In this document: positions 1-10,469 of the stretch, one piece after another | Layout: every line of letters begins with the position of its first letter | Position numbering within the stretch: position 1 is the stretch's first letter | NCBI GenBank assembly: GCA_037176705.1 | Contig: JBAWUJ010000085.1 | Span: 248,001 to 312,000 of the forward strand | Origin: Molossus alvarezi | Taxonomy: Eukaryota > Chordata > Mammalia > Chiroptera > Molossidae | Length of the DNA: 64,000 bases | Direction: 5' to 3' | The notes under the pieces: generated by a model | The model's database searches: none | The model's input: the letters and a program-made list of their open reading frames with translations, nothing else | Told to the model about the DNA's origin: nothing | Program-made: the position numbers and the translations under genes

Positions 1-2254
1 TACTTAGTGTTCTATGGAAGGAACTAGCAAGTGTTCTATAAAAGGAACTACTTGGTGTTCCATAGAAAGTACTACTTTGTATTCCATGGAAGGAACTATC
101 TAGTGATCCATGGAAGGAACTACTTATTGTTCCATGGAAGGATATACTTAGTGTTCCATGGAAGGAAGTACTTACTGTTCACTGGAATGAACCTGATAGT
201 GTTCAATGGAAAAAACAAGTTGGTATACCATTGAAGAAACTACTTACTGTTCCATGGAAGGAACAACGTAGTGTTCTATGGAAGGAATTACTTAGTGTTC
301 CATGGAAGCAGCAACTTGATGTTACATGGAAGGAACTACATAGTGTTCCATGCATTACACTAGTTGGTGTTCCATGGATGGCACTACTTTGTGTTCCATG
401 GAAGAAACTAGTTGGTGTGCCATGGAAGGAACTAGCTAGTGTTCAATAGAAGAAACTATTGAGTGTTCCGGGGAAGGAACTACTTAGTGTTCTATGGAAG
501 AAACTACTTAGTGTTATTGGGAAGGGACTACTTAGTGGTCCATGGATTAAATTACCTAGTGTTTCATGGAAGGAATTACTTAGTGTTCCATGGAACAAAC
601 TACTAGTGTTCCATGAAGGCAATTCGTTAGTGTTTCATGGAAGTAACTATTTAGTGTTACTTGAAAGGAACTACTTAGAGTTTCATGGAAATAATTAGCT
701 AGTGTTACATGGAATAAAATATCTAGTGTTCCATGGATGGAAGTAGCTAGTGTTCCATGGAAAACTACTTTGCTTTCCATTGAAGGAACTACCTAGATTT
801 CAAGGAAGTAACTAGCTAGTGTTCCATGGAAAGAACTAGTTAGTATTCCATTGAAAGTATTACTTAATGTTCCATGGAAGGAACTACTAGGTGTTTCATG
901 GAAGGATCTAGCTATTGTTCCATGTAAGGAACTATCTAGTGTTCCATAGATAATACTAGCTAGTTTTCCATGGAAGGGAGTACTTAGTGTTTGTTGAAAG
1001 AATCTACTTAGTGTCCCATGAAAGGAACTAGGTAGTGTTCCATGGAAGAAACTACTTAGTGTTACATGGAAGGAACTACTTAATGTTCCAAGGAAGGAAC
1101 TAACTAGTGTTCCAGGAAAGGTAATAGTTAGTGTTCCAGAGAAAAACTACTTAGTGTTCCAGAGAAAGGAGTAGTTAGTGTTCCAAAAAAGGAACTAGCT
1201 TGTGTTCCATGGAATGAACTAGCTAGTGTTCCATGGAAGGGATGACTTAGTGTTCAATGAAATAAACTACTTAGTATTACTTGAAAGAAACTAGCTAGAG
1301 TTTCATGGAAGAAACTAGATAGTGTTCCATAGAAGAAAATAGTTAGTGTTTTATGGAAGAAATGAGTTAGTGTAGCATGCAAAGAACTTAATAGTGTTCT
1401 ATGGAATGAACAAGCTAGTTTTACATGAAAGAAACTACTTAGGGTTTTATGAAAGTAACTACTTATTGTTCCATAAAAAAAACTACCTAATGTTCCACAA
1501 AATGAAGGAGTTAGTGTTCCAGGAAAAGAACTAGCTAGAGTTTCTGGGAAGAATCAACTTCGTGTTCCATGGAAGGAAAAAGTTAGCGATCCATTGAAGG
1601 AACTATCTAGTGTTCCATGGAAGGAAATAGCAAGTGTTCCATGGAAGGAACTAGCTAGGAATGTATGGAAAAATTAGCTAGTGTTCCATAAACAGAACTA
1701 TCTAGTGGTCCATGGAAGGAACTACATTGTGTTCCATAGAAGGAACTAGCTACTGTTGCATAGAAGGAACTAGCTAGTGTTCCATGGAAGAAAATAGATA
1801 GTGTTCCATGGGAGGAAATATTTAGTGTTCCATGAAAGGAACTACGTAATGCTCCATGGAAGAAACTAGTTAGTGTTTCATGAAGAAACTAGCTAGTGTA
1901 AGATGAAACTAACTAGCTTCTGTTTCCTGGAAAAAACTATCTTGTGTTCCATGGAAGAAAGTAGCTAGTGTTACATGGAAAGAACTAGCGTGTGTTCCAT
2001 GGACAAAACTAGATAGTGTTGATGGACGGAACGACTTTGTGTTACAGGGAAGGAACTACTTGGTGTTCCATGAAGGAACCAGCTAGTGTTTCATGAAAAA
2101 AACCAGCCAGTGTTTAATGTAAAGAACGAGCTAGTGTGCCATGGAGAAAATACTTAGTGTTCCATGGAAGGGACTACTTAGTGTTTCATTGAAGGATCTA
2201 ATTAGAGTTCCATGAAAGAAACTACGTAGTGTTTCAGGGAAGAAAATACTTATG
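1..2254 (+). repeat. 24-bp quasi-palindromic satellite array, plus-oriented block 1
   Basis: This stretch consists of head-to-tail copies of a 24-bp unit, about 94 of them. The unit is GTTCCATGGAAGGAAC followed by TAGCTAGT or TACTTAGT. Copies differ by scattered substitutions and small indels, but the phase is visible throughout. The block continues beyond the left edge of the window. Open frames here (for example 31-234 and 231-449) translate to degenerate 8-residue repeats and follow from the 24-bp period, so they are not called as genes. I do not recognise this unit as a named satellite; it is not the GGAAT repeat of human satellites II/III, although it shares GGAA character. Confidence 0.95.
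2240..2254. repeat. Target-site duplication, left copy, of L1 copy 1
   Basis: AAGAAAATACTTATG is found here immediately before the L1 5' end and again at 8121-8135 after the A-rich tail. The 15-bp perfect match defines the insertion as target-primed reverse transcription into the satellite array. Confidence 0.9.
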
Positions 2255-3078
2255 CTGAGAGAACCGAAAAATGGCGGCAGAGTGAACGGAGCTACACAGA
2301 CCGTCTCCCAAAACCAAACTGGAATTACAACGATAACACAGAGAAATCGACGGGAAAAAGCAACAGAAAAGCAGCTTGGAGGACCATACAACGAGGGACA
2401 CTGACTCCATCCCGGTAGGCTTGCGAAGGCGCGAGACGGGGGCTGGGAGCCCACAGTCGACAGCTCGGCAGCGGCCTCAGCTGGGAGCAGCGCCCTCGGG
2501 TTACACTCCCAGGAGGCCCAACAGCGCAGCCAGGACAGAGGCTAAAACAGCCACAGCCACTCACCTTGGGCTCCGGCAGAGGGAGGGCAGACAGGACTGG
2601 AGCTGTGTTGGGACACTCGGGGTTTGGAGGGCGCTCAGAGCTTTGGCTGAGTGCAGCCACTCAGGACGGTGGCCGCATTGCTCCTTCCCAGGGCTCTGAG
2701 GAGAGGCAGCAGCCCCTCACTCGGAGATCCAACCCCACCCTGTGGGCCATTGAAGTGCTAATTGAGGCTCACTAACAAACAGCATCTGCCCCACCCTCGT
2801 GAAACCCCTTGGCTGAGCACCACAGGGAGTTTTTCAATCAACTGACAACCCAAAACTCATCAATTAACCTAGACTGCTAGCCTCCAGGCAAAAAGCTAGA
2901 GGATAACAGTACGTTTCCTGGGCTGGCAACTTTAACCAGGAAAGTAAGACTTGATAGTGGTGTTCAACGTGGGTCCTCCCTTGCTCATCTAAACACAGGA
3001 GAGGGAGCCACAAAGAGCAGAACACCAACACCCACAGGGAGAACTTGACAGGCTCCAAAGCCCACAGTGATAGCTAAA
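2255..3078 (+). promoter_or_regulatory. L1 copy 1 5' UTR / internal promoter region
   Basis: This 824-nt GC-rich, CpG-containing leader sits between the left target-site duplication and the ORF1 start and is closely matched by 43776-44578 of copy 2. In mammalian L1s this region carries an internal RNA polymerase II promoter. The contrast with the CpG-poor satellite is marked. Open frames here on both strands (for example 2131-2454 and 2325-2660, minus) have no recognisable product. Confidence 0.85.
2268..2278 (+). promoter_or_regulatory. YY1-like site in the L1 copy 1 5' UTR
   Basis: AAAATGGCGGC lies 13 bases from the 5' end of the element. It matches the core AAnATGGCGGC of the YY1 motif, which is known near the 5' end of human L1 and helps set the transcription start. 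The same motif is conserved at 44555-44565 in copy 2 and at 26316-26325 in the chimeric fragment. Binding itself is inferred. Confidence 0.65.
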
Positions 3079-3104
3079 ATGGTGAAAAACAAAAACAGAG
3101 CCAA

Positions 3105-3959
3105 ATGAAAGAGCAAGACACCTCCACCGAAGAAGAGATCAATGTGGAGCAATTAGGCATGGTAACAGAGCTAGAATTCAGAGCCATGATCTTGAGGAAG
3201 CTGAACAGCATGAGTAAGGACATAGAGACACTGAAAATAAGCCAATTGGAAATTAAAAACCAACAAGAAGAGATAAAAAATGACATATCAGAAATGAAAA
3301 ACACATTGGAAGGTTTAAAAAGCAGAGTAGGGGAAGCTGAGGACCGGATCAGTGAATTAGAAGACAGGGTAGAAAAAATCAACCAATCAGAAAAACAAAA
3401 GGAAAAAACTATTAAAAAACAGGAAGACAGCTTAAGAGAACTATGGGACAACTGGAAACGTAATAATATTCGCATCATAGGAGTCCCCGAAGAAGAAGAA
3501 AATGAGCAAGGGATAGAGAATATATTCAAAAAAATAGTGAGAGAAAACTTCCCTAATTTGGTGAAGGAAGAAGGCATTCAAGTTCAAGAAGCACAGAGAG
3601 TCCCAAGTAAGAAGAACCCAAACAGGCCCACAACAAGACACATAGTAATTAAAATGCCACAAATTAAAGACAAAGAGAGAATCCTAAAAGCAGCAAGAGA
3701 TAAGCAACAGGTTACCTACAAAGGGAACCCCATAAGGCTCTCAGCTGACTTCTCACAAGAAACACTACAGGCCAGAAGGGAATGGCATGAAGTAATCAAA
3801 GTCATGAAAAACAAGAATCTGAATCCAAGACTACTCTACCCAGCAAGGCTATCATTCAAAATAGAAGATCAAATAAAGAGCTTCCCAGACAAAAAAAAGC
3901 TAAGGGAATACATTAGCACCAAACCAGCACTGCAAGAAATGTTAAAAGGACTGCTGTAA
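3105..3959 (+). CDS. ORF1: L1 ORF1 protein (copy 1), start-proximal frameshift
   Basis: This 284-residue open frame encodes the L1 nucleic-acid-binding chaperone, which trimerises and coats L1 RNA in the cytoplasm. A lysine/glutamate-rich heptad region (about residues 45-120, with ISELEDRVEKINQ) forms the coiled coil. An RRM-like region follows from about residue 122 (NIRIIGVPEEEE), then the C-terminal RNA-binding domain (RPTTRHIVIKMPQ onward), ending LQEMLKGLL. The expected start by comparison with copy 2 is ATG 3079. A one-base deletion near 3097-3098 sends that frame to TGA at 3106 after nine codons. The ATG at 3105 restores the ORF1 frame at what would be residue 10, so a slightly shortened protein is possible. 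No other break is seen. Confidence 0.88.
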   Translation: MKEQDTSTEEEINVEQLGMVTELEFRAMILRKLNSMSKDIETLKISQLEIKNQQEEIKNDISEMKNTLEGLKSRVGEAEDRISELEDRVEKINQSEKQKEKTIKKQEDSLRELWDNWKRNNIRIIGVPEEEENEQGIENIFKKIVRENFPNLVKEEGIQVQEAQRVPSKKNPNRPTTRHIVIKMPQIKDKERILKAARDKQQVTYKGNPIRLSADFSQETLQARREWHEVIKVMKNKNLNPRLLYPARLSFKIEDQIKSFPDKKKLREYISTKPALQEMLKGLL

Positions 3960-4004
3960 TTAGCAGTAGAAATGGGAAGAAAAATAGAACCACACTAAAC
4001 AAAA
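3960..4004 (+). other. L1 copy 1 inter-ORF spacer
   Basis: This 45-nt non-coding gap between the ORF1 stop and the ORF2 ATG has exactly the same length in copy 2 (42849-42893). In L1, ORF2 is translated at low level after ORF1 on the same bicistronic RNA. Confidence 0.85.
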
Positions 4005-7000
4005 ATGGCAATAAATAAGTACATATCAATAATCACCTTAAACGTAAATGGATTGAATGCTCCCATAAAGAGACACAGAGTAGCTGATTGGATAAGAAAG
4101 CATAACTCATCTGTATGTTGTTTACAAGAGACCCACCTCTCAACAAAAGACTCACATAGGTTGAAAGTGAAGGGATGGAAAAAAATTTTCCAAGCAAATG
4201 GAAAGCAAAAAAAAAGTTGGGGTAGCAATTCTCATATCTGATAAAATAGATTTCAAAATGAAGACCATAACTAGACACAAAGACGGCCACTACATAATAT
4301 TGAAAGGATCTATCCAACAGGAAGATATAACCTTGATAAACATATATGCACCCAATATAGGAGCACCAAAATATATTAAAAATCTTCTGGAGGACTTCCA
4401 AGGAGAAATCGACAACAATACAATCATAGCAGGGGACTTCAACACCCTGTTGACAGCACTGGATAGATCCTCTAGGCAAAAAATTAGCAAGGAAAGAGAG
4501 ACTCTAAATGAAGCACTAGACCAAATGGATTTAATAGATATCTACAGAGAATTACACCCCAAAATTACAGAATACACATTCTTCTCAAGTGCACATGGGA
4601 CATTCTCAAAGATAGACCACATGATAGGACACAAACTAAATCTCTACAAGTTCAAGAAGATTGAAATCATATCAAGCATCTTCTCAGATCACAATGGCAT
4701 GAAACTAGAAATCAATTGCAACAAGAACATGCAAAGACATTTCAACACATGGACGCTAAATAGCATGTTATTAAACAATGAATGGGTCACCGAGGAGATC
4801 AAGGAAGAAATCAAAAACTTCCTGGAAACCAATGAAAATGAACACACAACAACACAAAATCTATGGGATGCAGCGAAAGCAGTTCTGAGAGGGAAGTTCA
4901 TAGCACTACAGGCCTACCTCAAAAAACAAGAAAAATTTCTAATTGACTGTCTAACCTCACAACTTAAAGAATTAGAAAGCAAACAAAAAGAAAACCCCAG
5001 AGCAAGTAGAAGGAAGGAAATAGTAAAGATCAGAGCAGAAATAAATGACATAGAGACCAAAAAAACAATTCAAAGGATCAATGAAACAAAGAGCTGGTTT
5101 TTCGAAAAGATAAACAAGATTGATGGACCCTTAGCTAGACTCACCAGGAAACAAAGAGAGAGAACCCAAATACACAAAATCAGAAATGAAAGAGGAGAAG
5201 TAACAACCAACACCACGGAAATACAAAAGATCGTTAACAACTACTATGAACAACCATATGGCAACAAATTCGACAATCTCAGTGAAATGGACAAATTTCT
5301 AGAAACAGTCTCCCAAAACTATTCCCTGAAGAGATAGAAAACTTGAACAGACCAATAACAACTAAGGAAATTGAAGAGGTAATCAAGACTCTCCCAGCAA
5401 ACAAAAGCCCAGGCCCAGATGGTTTCACGGGGGAGATTTACCGAACATTCCAAAAAGAACTAACACCCATTCTCCTCAAACTATTTCAAAAAATTCAAGA
5501 AGAAGGAAGACTTCCAAACACGTTCTATGAGGCCAGCATAATTCTAATTCCAAAACCAGAAAAAGACACTACGAAGAAAGAAAACTACAGGCCAATATCC
5601 CTGATGAACATAGATGCCAAAATCCTGAACAAAATACTAGCAAATCGGATCCAGAAATACATCAAAAAAATTATTCACCATGACCAAGTGGGATTCATTC
5701 CAGGGATGCAAGGCTGGTACAATATTCGCAAATCAATAAACGTGATACACCACATAAACAAAATGAAGAATAAAAACCACATGATCATATCAATAGATGC
5801 TGAAAAAGCATTCGACAAAATCCAGCATCCATTTCTGATAAAAACGCTCAGCAATGTTGGAATAGAGGGATCATATCTCGACATAATAAAGGCCATATAT
5901 GAAAGACCTACAGCCAACATCATACTCAATGGACAGAAACTAAAAACATTTCCATTAAGAACAGGAACAAGACAGGGATGTCCACTTTCGCCACTCTTAT
6001 TTAACATTGTACTGGAAGTCTTAGCCACAGCAATCAGACAGGAAGAAAAAATAAAAGGGATCCAAATTGGAAAGGAGGAAGTGAAACTGTCATTATTTGC
6101 AGATGACATGATATTGTACATAGAAAACCCTAAAGACTCCATCAAAAATATGTTAGACTTAATAAATGAATTTGGCAAAGTAGCAGTATACAAAATTAAC
6201 GTCAAGAAATCGACGGCATTCTTGTACATCAATGATGAACTCACAGAAAGAGAAACTAAAAAAACAATCCCATTTATCATCATGGCAAAAAATTAAGATA
6301 CCTAGAAATAAACTTAACCAAAGAAGTAAAGGACCTATTTGCAGAAAACTACAGGTCATTGAAAAAAGAAATAGAGGAAGATATAAAAAAGTGGAAGCAC
6401 ATACCCTGTTCATGGATTGGAAGAATTAACATCATTAAAATGTCCATACTACCCAAAGCAATCTATAGATTCAATGCAATCCCCATCAAAATACCAACGA
6501 CATATTTCATAGAACTAGAACAAATACTTCAAAAGTTCATATGGAACCAAAAAAGACCCCGAATAGCCACAGCAATCTTGAAAAAAAAGAACAAAGTAGG
6601 TGGGATCACAATACCAGATATCAGGTTATACTACAAAGCGACTGTAACCAAAACAGCCTGGTACTGGCACAAGAACAGGCATATAGACAAGTGGAACAGA
6701 ACTGAAAACCCAGAAATGGACCCAAGGCAATACGCTCAATTAATATTTGACAAAGGTGGCAAGACCATACAGTGGAGTAAAGACAGCCTCTTTAATAAAT
6801 GGTGTTGGGAAAATTGGACAGCTACATGTAAAAAAATGAAACTAGACCATCAACTTACACCATACACAAAAATAAACTCGAAATGGATAAAAGACTTAAA
6901 TGTGACCTGTGAATCTATAAAAATTCTAGAAGAAAATGTGGGCAACAAAATTTCGGACATCATACGGAGCAGAATCTTCACTGATACATCACCTAAGGCA

Positions 7001-7825
7001 ACAGAAATAAAGGAGAAAATGAACACATGGGACTACATCAAACTAAAAAGCTTCTGCACAGCAAAAGAAACAATCATCAAAATGGAAAGGCAACCCACTG
7101 AATGGGAGAACATCATTGCCAATGATGTATCAGATAAGGGGTTAATTTCCAATATATATAGAGTGCTCATACAACTCCACAAAAGGAAGACAAAGAACCC
7201 AATTAAAAAATGGGCAAAGGAGCTGAATAGACACCTCTCCAAACAGGACATACAAATGGCCAAGAGACATATGAAGAAATGCTCAACATCACTAATCATC
7301 AGAGAGATGCAAGTTAAAACAACAATGAGGTATCACCTCACAGCTCTCAGAATGGCCGCCATCAACAAATCATCAAACAACAAGTGTTGGCGAGGGTGTG
7401 GAGAAAAGGGGACTCTAATACACTGCTGGTGGGAATGCAGACTGGTGCAGCCGCTATGGAAAACAATATGGTGTTACCTCAAAAAATTAAAAATTGAACT
7501 TCCATTTGACCCAGTGATCCCACTGCTGGGAATATACCCTAAGAAGCCTGAAACACCAATCAGGAAGAATATATGTACCCCCATGTTCATAGCAGCACTA
7601 TTTACAATAGCTAAGATCTGGAAACAGCCCAAGTGTCCACCAGTAGACGAATGGATAAAAAAGCTGTGGTACATATACACAATGGAGTACTATGCAGCGG
7701 TAAGAAAGAAAGATCTCTTATCCTTTGAGACGAAATGGAGGGACCTGGAAAGTATTATCCTAAGTGAAATAAGCCAAGCAGAAAAAGACAAATACCACAT
7801 GATCTCACTTATATACGGAATATAA
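4005..7825 (+). pseudogene. ORF2: L1 ORF2 endonuclease/reverse transcriptase (copy 1), three frameshifts
   Basis: This is a full-span relic of L1 ORF2, whose product nicks the target DNA and reverse transcribes L1 RNA at the nick. Visible domains in order are the APE-type endonuclease N-terminus (LNVNGLN, QETHLS), AGDFNT and SDHNG motifs, the reverse transcriptase with [11 protein letters not shown] near 6091-6123, and a C-terminal Cys-rich motif [18 protein letters not shown] near 7384-7437. The frame is broken three times relative to copy 2: one extra A in the A-run near 4207-4216, loss of 4 nt of a CA repeat near 5306, and a net one-base loss near 6280-6290. Segments 4198-5337, 5343-6296 and 6359-7825 carry the successive pieces. 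No single intact polypeptide is possible. Confidence 0.95.
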
Positions 7826-7900
7826 TGAACATAACAGTCTGACGAATACAGTAGACCCAGACACATGGAAGTAGGGTACAGACTGACATCCCTCAGAAGA

Positions 7901-7921
7901 GGGGATGGGGGGTGGGAGGGG
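7901..7921 (+). other. G-rich tract, possible G-quadruplex, L1 copy 1 3' UTR
   Basis: Runs of four, six, three and four-plus G separated by one or two bases fit the intramolecular G-quadruplex pattern. Such tracts are a known feature of mammalian L1 3' UTRs. Folding is inferred. Confidence 0.55.
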
Positions 7922-7995
7922 TAGGAAGAGGTAAACCACAGAACTTATATGCATGTATGCATGACCAATGGACATGGACAACTAAGCCGGGGACA

Positions 7996-8021
7996 GGGTG
8001 GAGGGGGGGTGGGGTGGGGGG
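7996..8021 (+). other. Second G-rich tract, possible G-quadruplex, L1 copy 1 3' UTR
   Basis: GGG, seven-G, four-G and six-G runs with short T or TGA spacers give strong quadruplex potential. The complementary C-rich tract is present in copy 2 at 38828-38861. Confidence 0.6.
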
Positions 8022-8120
8022 TGCTAATGTGGTAAAAAGGTAAAATATCTGTAACAAAAAAATAAATAAAAATTCATTAAAAAAATAAAAAAAATAAAAA
8101 TTATAAAAAAAGAAAAGAAA

Positions 8121-8135
8121 AAGAAAATACTTATG
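8121..8135. repeat. Target-site duplication, right copy, of L1 copy 1
   Basis: AAGAAAATACTTATG matches 2240-2254 exactly and follows the A-rich tail. Confidence 0.9.
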
Positions 8136-8494
8136 GAAGGAACTAGCTAGTGATCCATAAAAGGAACTAGACAGTGTTCCATGGGAGGAACTGCATAGTG
8201 TTCCATGGAAGAAACTACTTAGTGTTCCATGGAAGAAACTAGCTAGTCTTGCATGCAAGAAACTACTTAGTGTTCCATGGAAGGAACTAGCTACTGTTCC
8301 AAGGAAGGGACTAGCTAGTGTTTCATGGAAGGAGCTAGCTATTGATGCATGGAAGAAACTAGCTAGCATTCCAGGGAAGAACTACGTAGTGTTCCATGGA
8401 AAGAACTACTTAGTGTTCCATGGAAGAAACTACTTAGTGTTCCATGCAAGGGACTCCTTAGTGTTTTATGGAAGGTATTAGGTAGTGTTTTATA
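8136..8494 (+). repeat. 24-bp satellite array, plus-oriented, between two L1 elements
   Basis: About 15 units in the same orientation as 1-2254 continue the block interrupted by L1 copy 1. The minus-strand open frame 7893-8369 is a chance read-through of L1 3' UTR and satellite. Confidence 0.93.
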
Positions 8495-8497
8495 GTA

Positions 8498-8854
8498 TGG
8501 TGTTACCTCAAAAAATTAAAAATTGAACTTCCATTTGACCCAGTGATCTCACTTCTAGCAATATACCTTAATAAACCCAAAACACCAATCAGAAAAAATA
8601 TATGTACCCCTATGTTTGTAGCAGCACTATTTACAACAGCTAAGATCTGGAAACAGCCCAAGTGTCCATCAGTAGACGAATGGATAAAAAAGCTGTGGTC
8701 CATATACACAATGGAATACTATGCAGCTGTAAGAAAGAAAGACCTCTTATCCTTTGAGACTACATGGAGGGACCTGGAAAGTATCATCCTAAGCAAAACA
8801 GGCCAAACAGAGAAAGCCAAGTGTCATATGATCTCACTTATTTGTGGAATATAA
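8498..8854 (+). pseudogene. ORF2: C-terminal remnant of L1 ORF2
   Basis: About 118 codons read in frame to the stop and match the last part of ORF2 in copies 1 and 2 ([16 protein letters not shown] near the start, [17 protein letters not shown], ending SLICGI). The region lies beyond the Cys-rich motif and contains no catalytic domain. It has no start codon of its own context and is a 5'-truncation relic, not a gene. Confidence 0.9.
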
Positions 8855-9008
8855 TGAACATAACAGTCTGAGGAAGGGGGTAGTCCCAGAGACGCAGAAA
8901 TGGGATACTGACTGACACTCCCCTAAATAGCGGGGTGGTGTGGAAGAGATAAAACAGAAAACTTATATGCATGAACAGTGGACATGGACAACAAACTAGG
9001 GAAAGGTC

Positions 9009-9029
9009 AGGGAGGGAGGGGGAGGTGGG
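9009..9029 (+). other. G-rich tract in the L1 fragment 3' UTR
   Basis: GGGAGGGAGGGGGAGGTGGG is a possible G-quadruplex typical of L1 3' UTRs. Confidence 0.5.
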
Positions 9030-9250
9030 AATCAGTGGAGAAAAAGGATAAACATCTGTAACAAATATTAATTAATAAAAGATAATTTTAGGAGACAAAA
9101 AACAAAACAAAACACTAGCTAGTCCCTTCCATAGAACACTAAAACACTAAGTAGTTCCTTCCGAGGAACACTATGCAGTTCCTTCAATGGAACACTAAAT
9201 ATTTCCTTCCATGGAAACTTGGTGAGTTCCTTCCATGGAACACAGGCTGG

Positions 9251-9269
9251 TTTTTTTTTTTTTTTTTTT
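9251..9269. repeat. Poly(T) run inside the array
   Basis: A run of 19 consecutive T interrupts the satellite. No adjoining transposon body is visible. It could be a tail remnant or local slippage. Confidence 0.85.
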
Positions 9270-10434
9270 ATGGAACTCCAAGTAGTTTATTTCATAAAAC
9301 AATAAGTAGTTCCTTCATGGAACACTAGCTAATTTCTTCCATGGAACACTAGCTAGTTCCTTCCATGGAACATTAAGTGGTATTTCCCATGGAACTCTAA
9401 ATTTCTTTCCATGGAAAATTAGCTAGTTCCTTACATGGTACAATACTTATTTCTTTCCAGGAAACATTAAGTAGCTCCTTCCTTAAACACTAAGTAGTTT
9501 CTTCCATGGAACACTGGTAAATTTTCCATAAAACACTAAGTGGTTTCTTCCATTGAGCACTAGATAGTTCCTCCCATGGGACACCAAATATTTCCATGCA
9601 TGGAACAGTATCCAGTTCCTTCCATGTAACTCTAGCCAGGTCCTTCCATGGAACAGTAAGTAGGTCATTTCATGAAACACTAAGCAGTTTCTTCCATGGA
9701 ACACTAAGTAGTTCCTTCCATGGAACACTAGCTAGTTTCTTCAATAAACCCTAAGTAATTCCTTCCATGGAACACTAAGTATTCCTTCCATAGAACACTA
9801 GCCAGTTATAGCTAGTTCCTTCCATGGAACACTAGTTAGTTTCTTCCGTGGAAATCTAAGTAGTTCTTGCCATAGAACACTGAGTAATTTCTTTCATGTA
9901 ACACTAGCTAGATCCTTCCATGGAACACTACCTAGTTCCTTCCATGGAACACTAGCTTATATTTCCATGGAATTCTAATTCCTTCCAAGGAACAATAAGT
10001 AATTCCTTCCATGAAACACTAGTTAGTTCCTTCCATGGAACACTAAGTAGTTTCTTCCATGGAACACTAAGTAATTCCCTCCACAAAACACGAGCTAGTT
10101 CCATCCATGAACCACTAAGTAGATCCTTCCATGGAACACTGAGTAGTTCCTGGCATTGAACACTAAGTAGATTTTTCCATGAAACAGTATCTTGTTCCTT
10201 CCATGGAACACTAAGTAGTATCTGTCATGGAACACTAAGTAGTTCCTTCTAAGGAACAATGGTCAATTCCTTCCATTGAACAGTAGCTTTTACCTTCCAT
10301 GAAACACTAAGTGGTTTATTCCATGAAACACTAAGTTGTTTCTTCTATGGATCTTTAGCTACTTCCTTCCATGAAACACTAAGTAGTTCCTGGCATGGAA
10401 AACTAAGTACTTTCTCCATGGAAAACAAGCTTGT

Positions 10435-10469
10435 ATTTTTTTGTTTGTTTGTTTGTTTGGGTTTTTTTT
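10435..10469. repeat. (TTTG)n / T-rich tract inside the array
   Basis: A T-run, then several tandem GTTT copies, then a G-plus-T run interrupts the satellite. It resembles the reverse complement of an A-rich retroposon tail, but no body is attached. Confidence 0.85.

Larger units (their letters stand above)
2255..8120 (+). mobile_element. LINE-1 retrotransposon copy 1, full length, degenerate coding
   Basis: This is a 5,866-bp L1 with all parts in order: GC-rich 5' UTR (2255-3078), ORF1 (about 3079-3959), a 45-nt spacer, ORF2 (4005-7825), a 3' UTR with G-rich tracts, and an A-rich tail ending at 8120. A 15-bp target-site duplication flanks it. It lies within a plus-oriented satellite block in the same direction. 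It closely resembles copy 2 at 38757-44578 over its whole length, including the 45-nt inter-ORF spacer, so both belong to one subfamily. ORF1 has a one-base deletion next to the expected start, and ORF2 has three frameshifts. It is therefore probably not autonomous. Confidence 0.97.
7826..8120 (+). other. L1 copy 1 3' UTR and A-rich tail
   Basis: The untranslated 3' end contains TATGCATGTATGCATG, two G-rich tracts, and then a tail of A-runs broken by T and G (about 8056-8120) that abuts the right target-site duplication. No gene is seen here. Confidence 0.85.
8495..9113 (+). mobile_element. 5'-truncated L1 fragment (3' end only)
   Basis: About 620 bp of L1 3' end begins abruptly at TATGGTGTTACCTC within ORF2. 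It continues through the ORF2 stop (8854), a 3' UTR and an A-rich end. It is more diverged from copies 1 and 2 than they are from each other, and its 3' UTR differs (for example AGGAAGGGGGTAGTCCCAG), so it is another subfamily or older. No target-site duplication is visible. The satellite on its left is plus-oriented and on its right minus-oriented. Confidence 0.9.

Noticed and set aside
2325..2699. Open frames over the L1 5' UTR (both strands) as genes, including an ORF0-like antisense protein
   Set aside because: The GC-rich leader gives long frames by chance. Equivalent frames in copy 2 are not conserved in start or length, and I recognise no product. Primate ORF0 is not expected outside primates.
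5675..6283. 202-codon minus-strand frame across ORF2 of copy 1 (and 40528-41169 in copy 2)
   Set aside because: These are shadow frames opposite the reverse transcriptase coding strand. Their recurrence in both copies follows from L1 sequence similarity.
8121..9113. The L1 fragment at 8.5 kb as part of L1 copy 1
   Set aside because: It is separated by about 360 bp of satellite, copy 1 already has its own complete 3' end and target-site duplication, and the fragment repeats the same ORF2 segment with a different 3' UTR.
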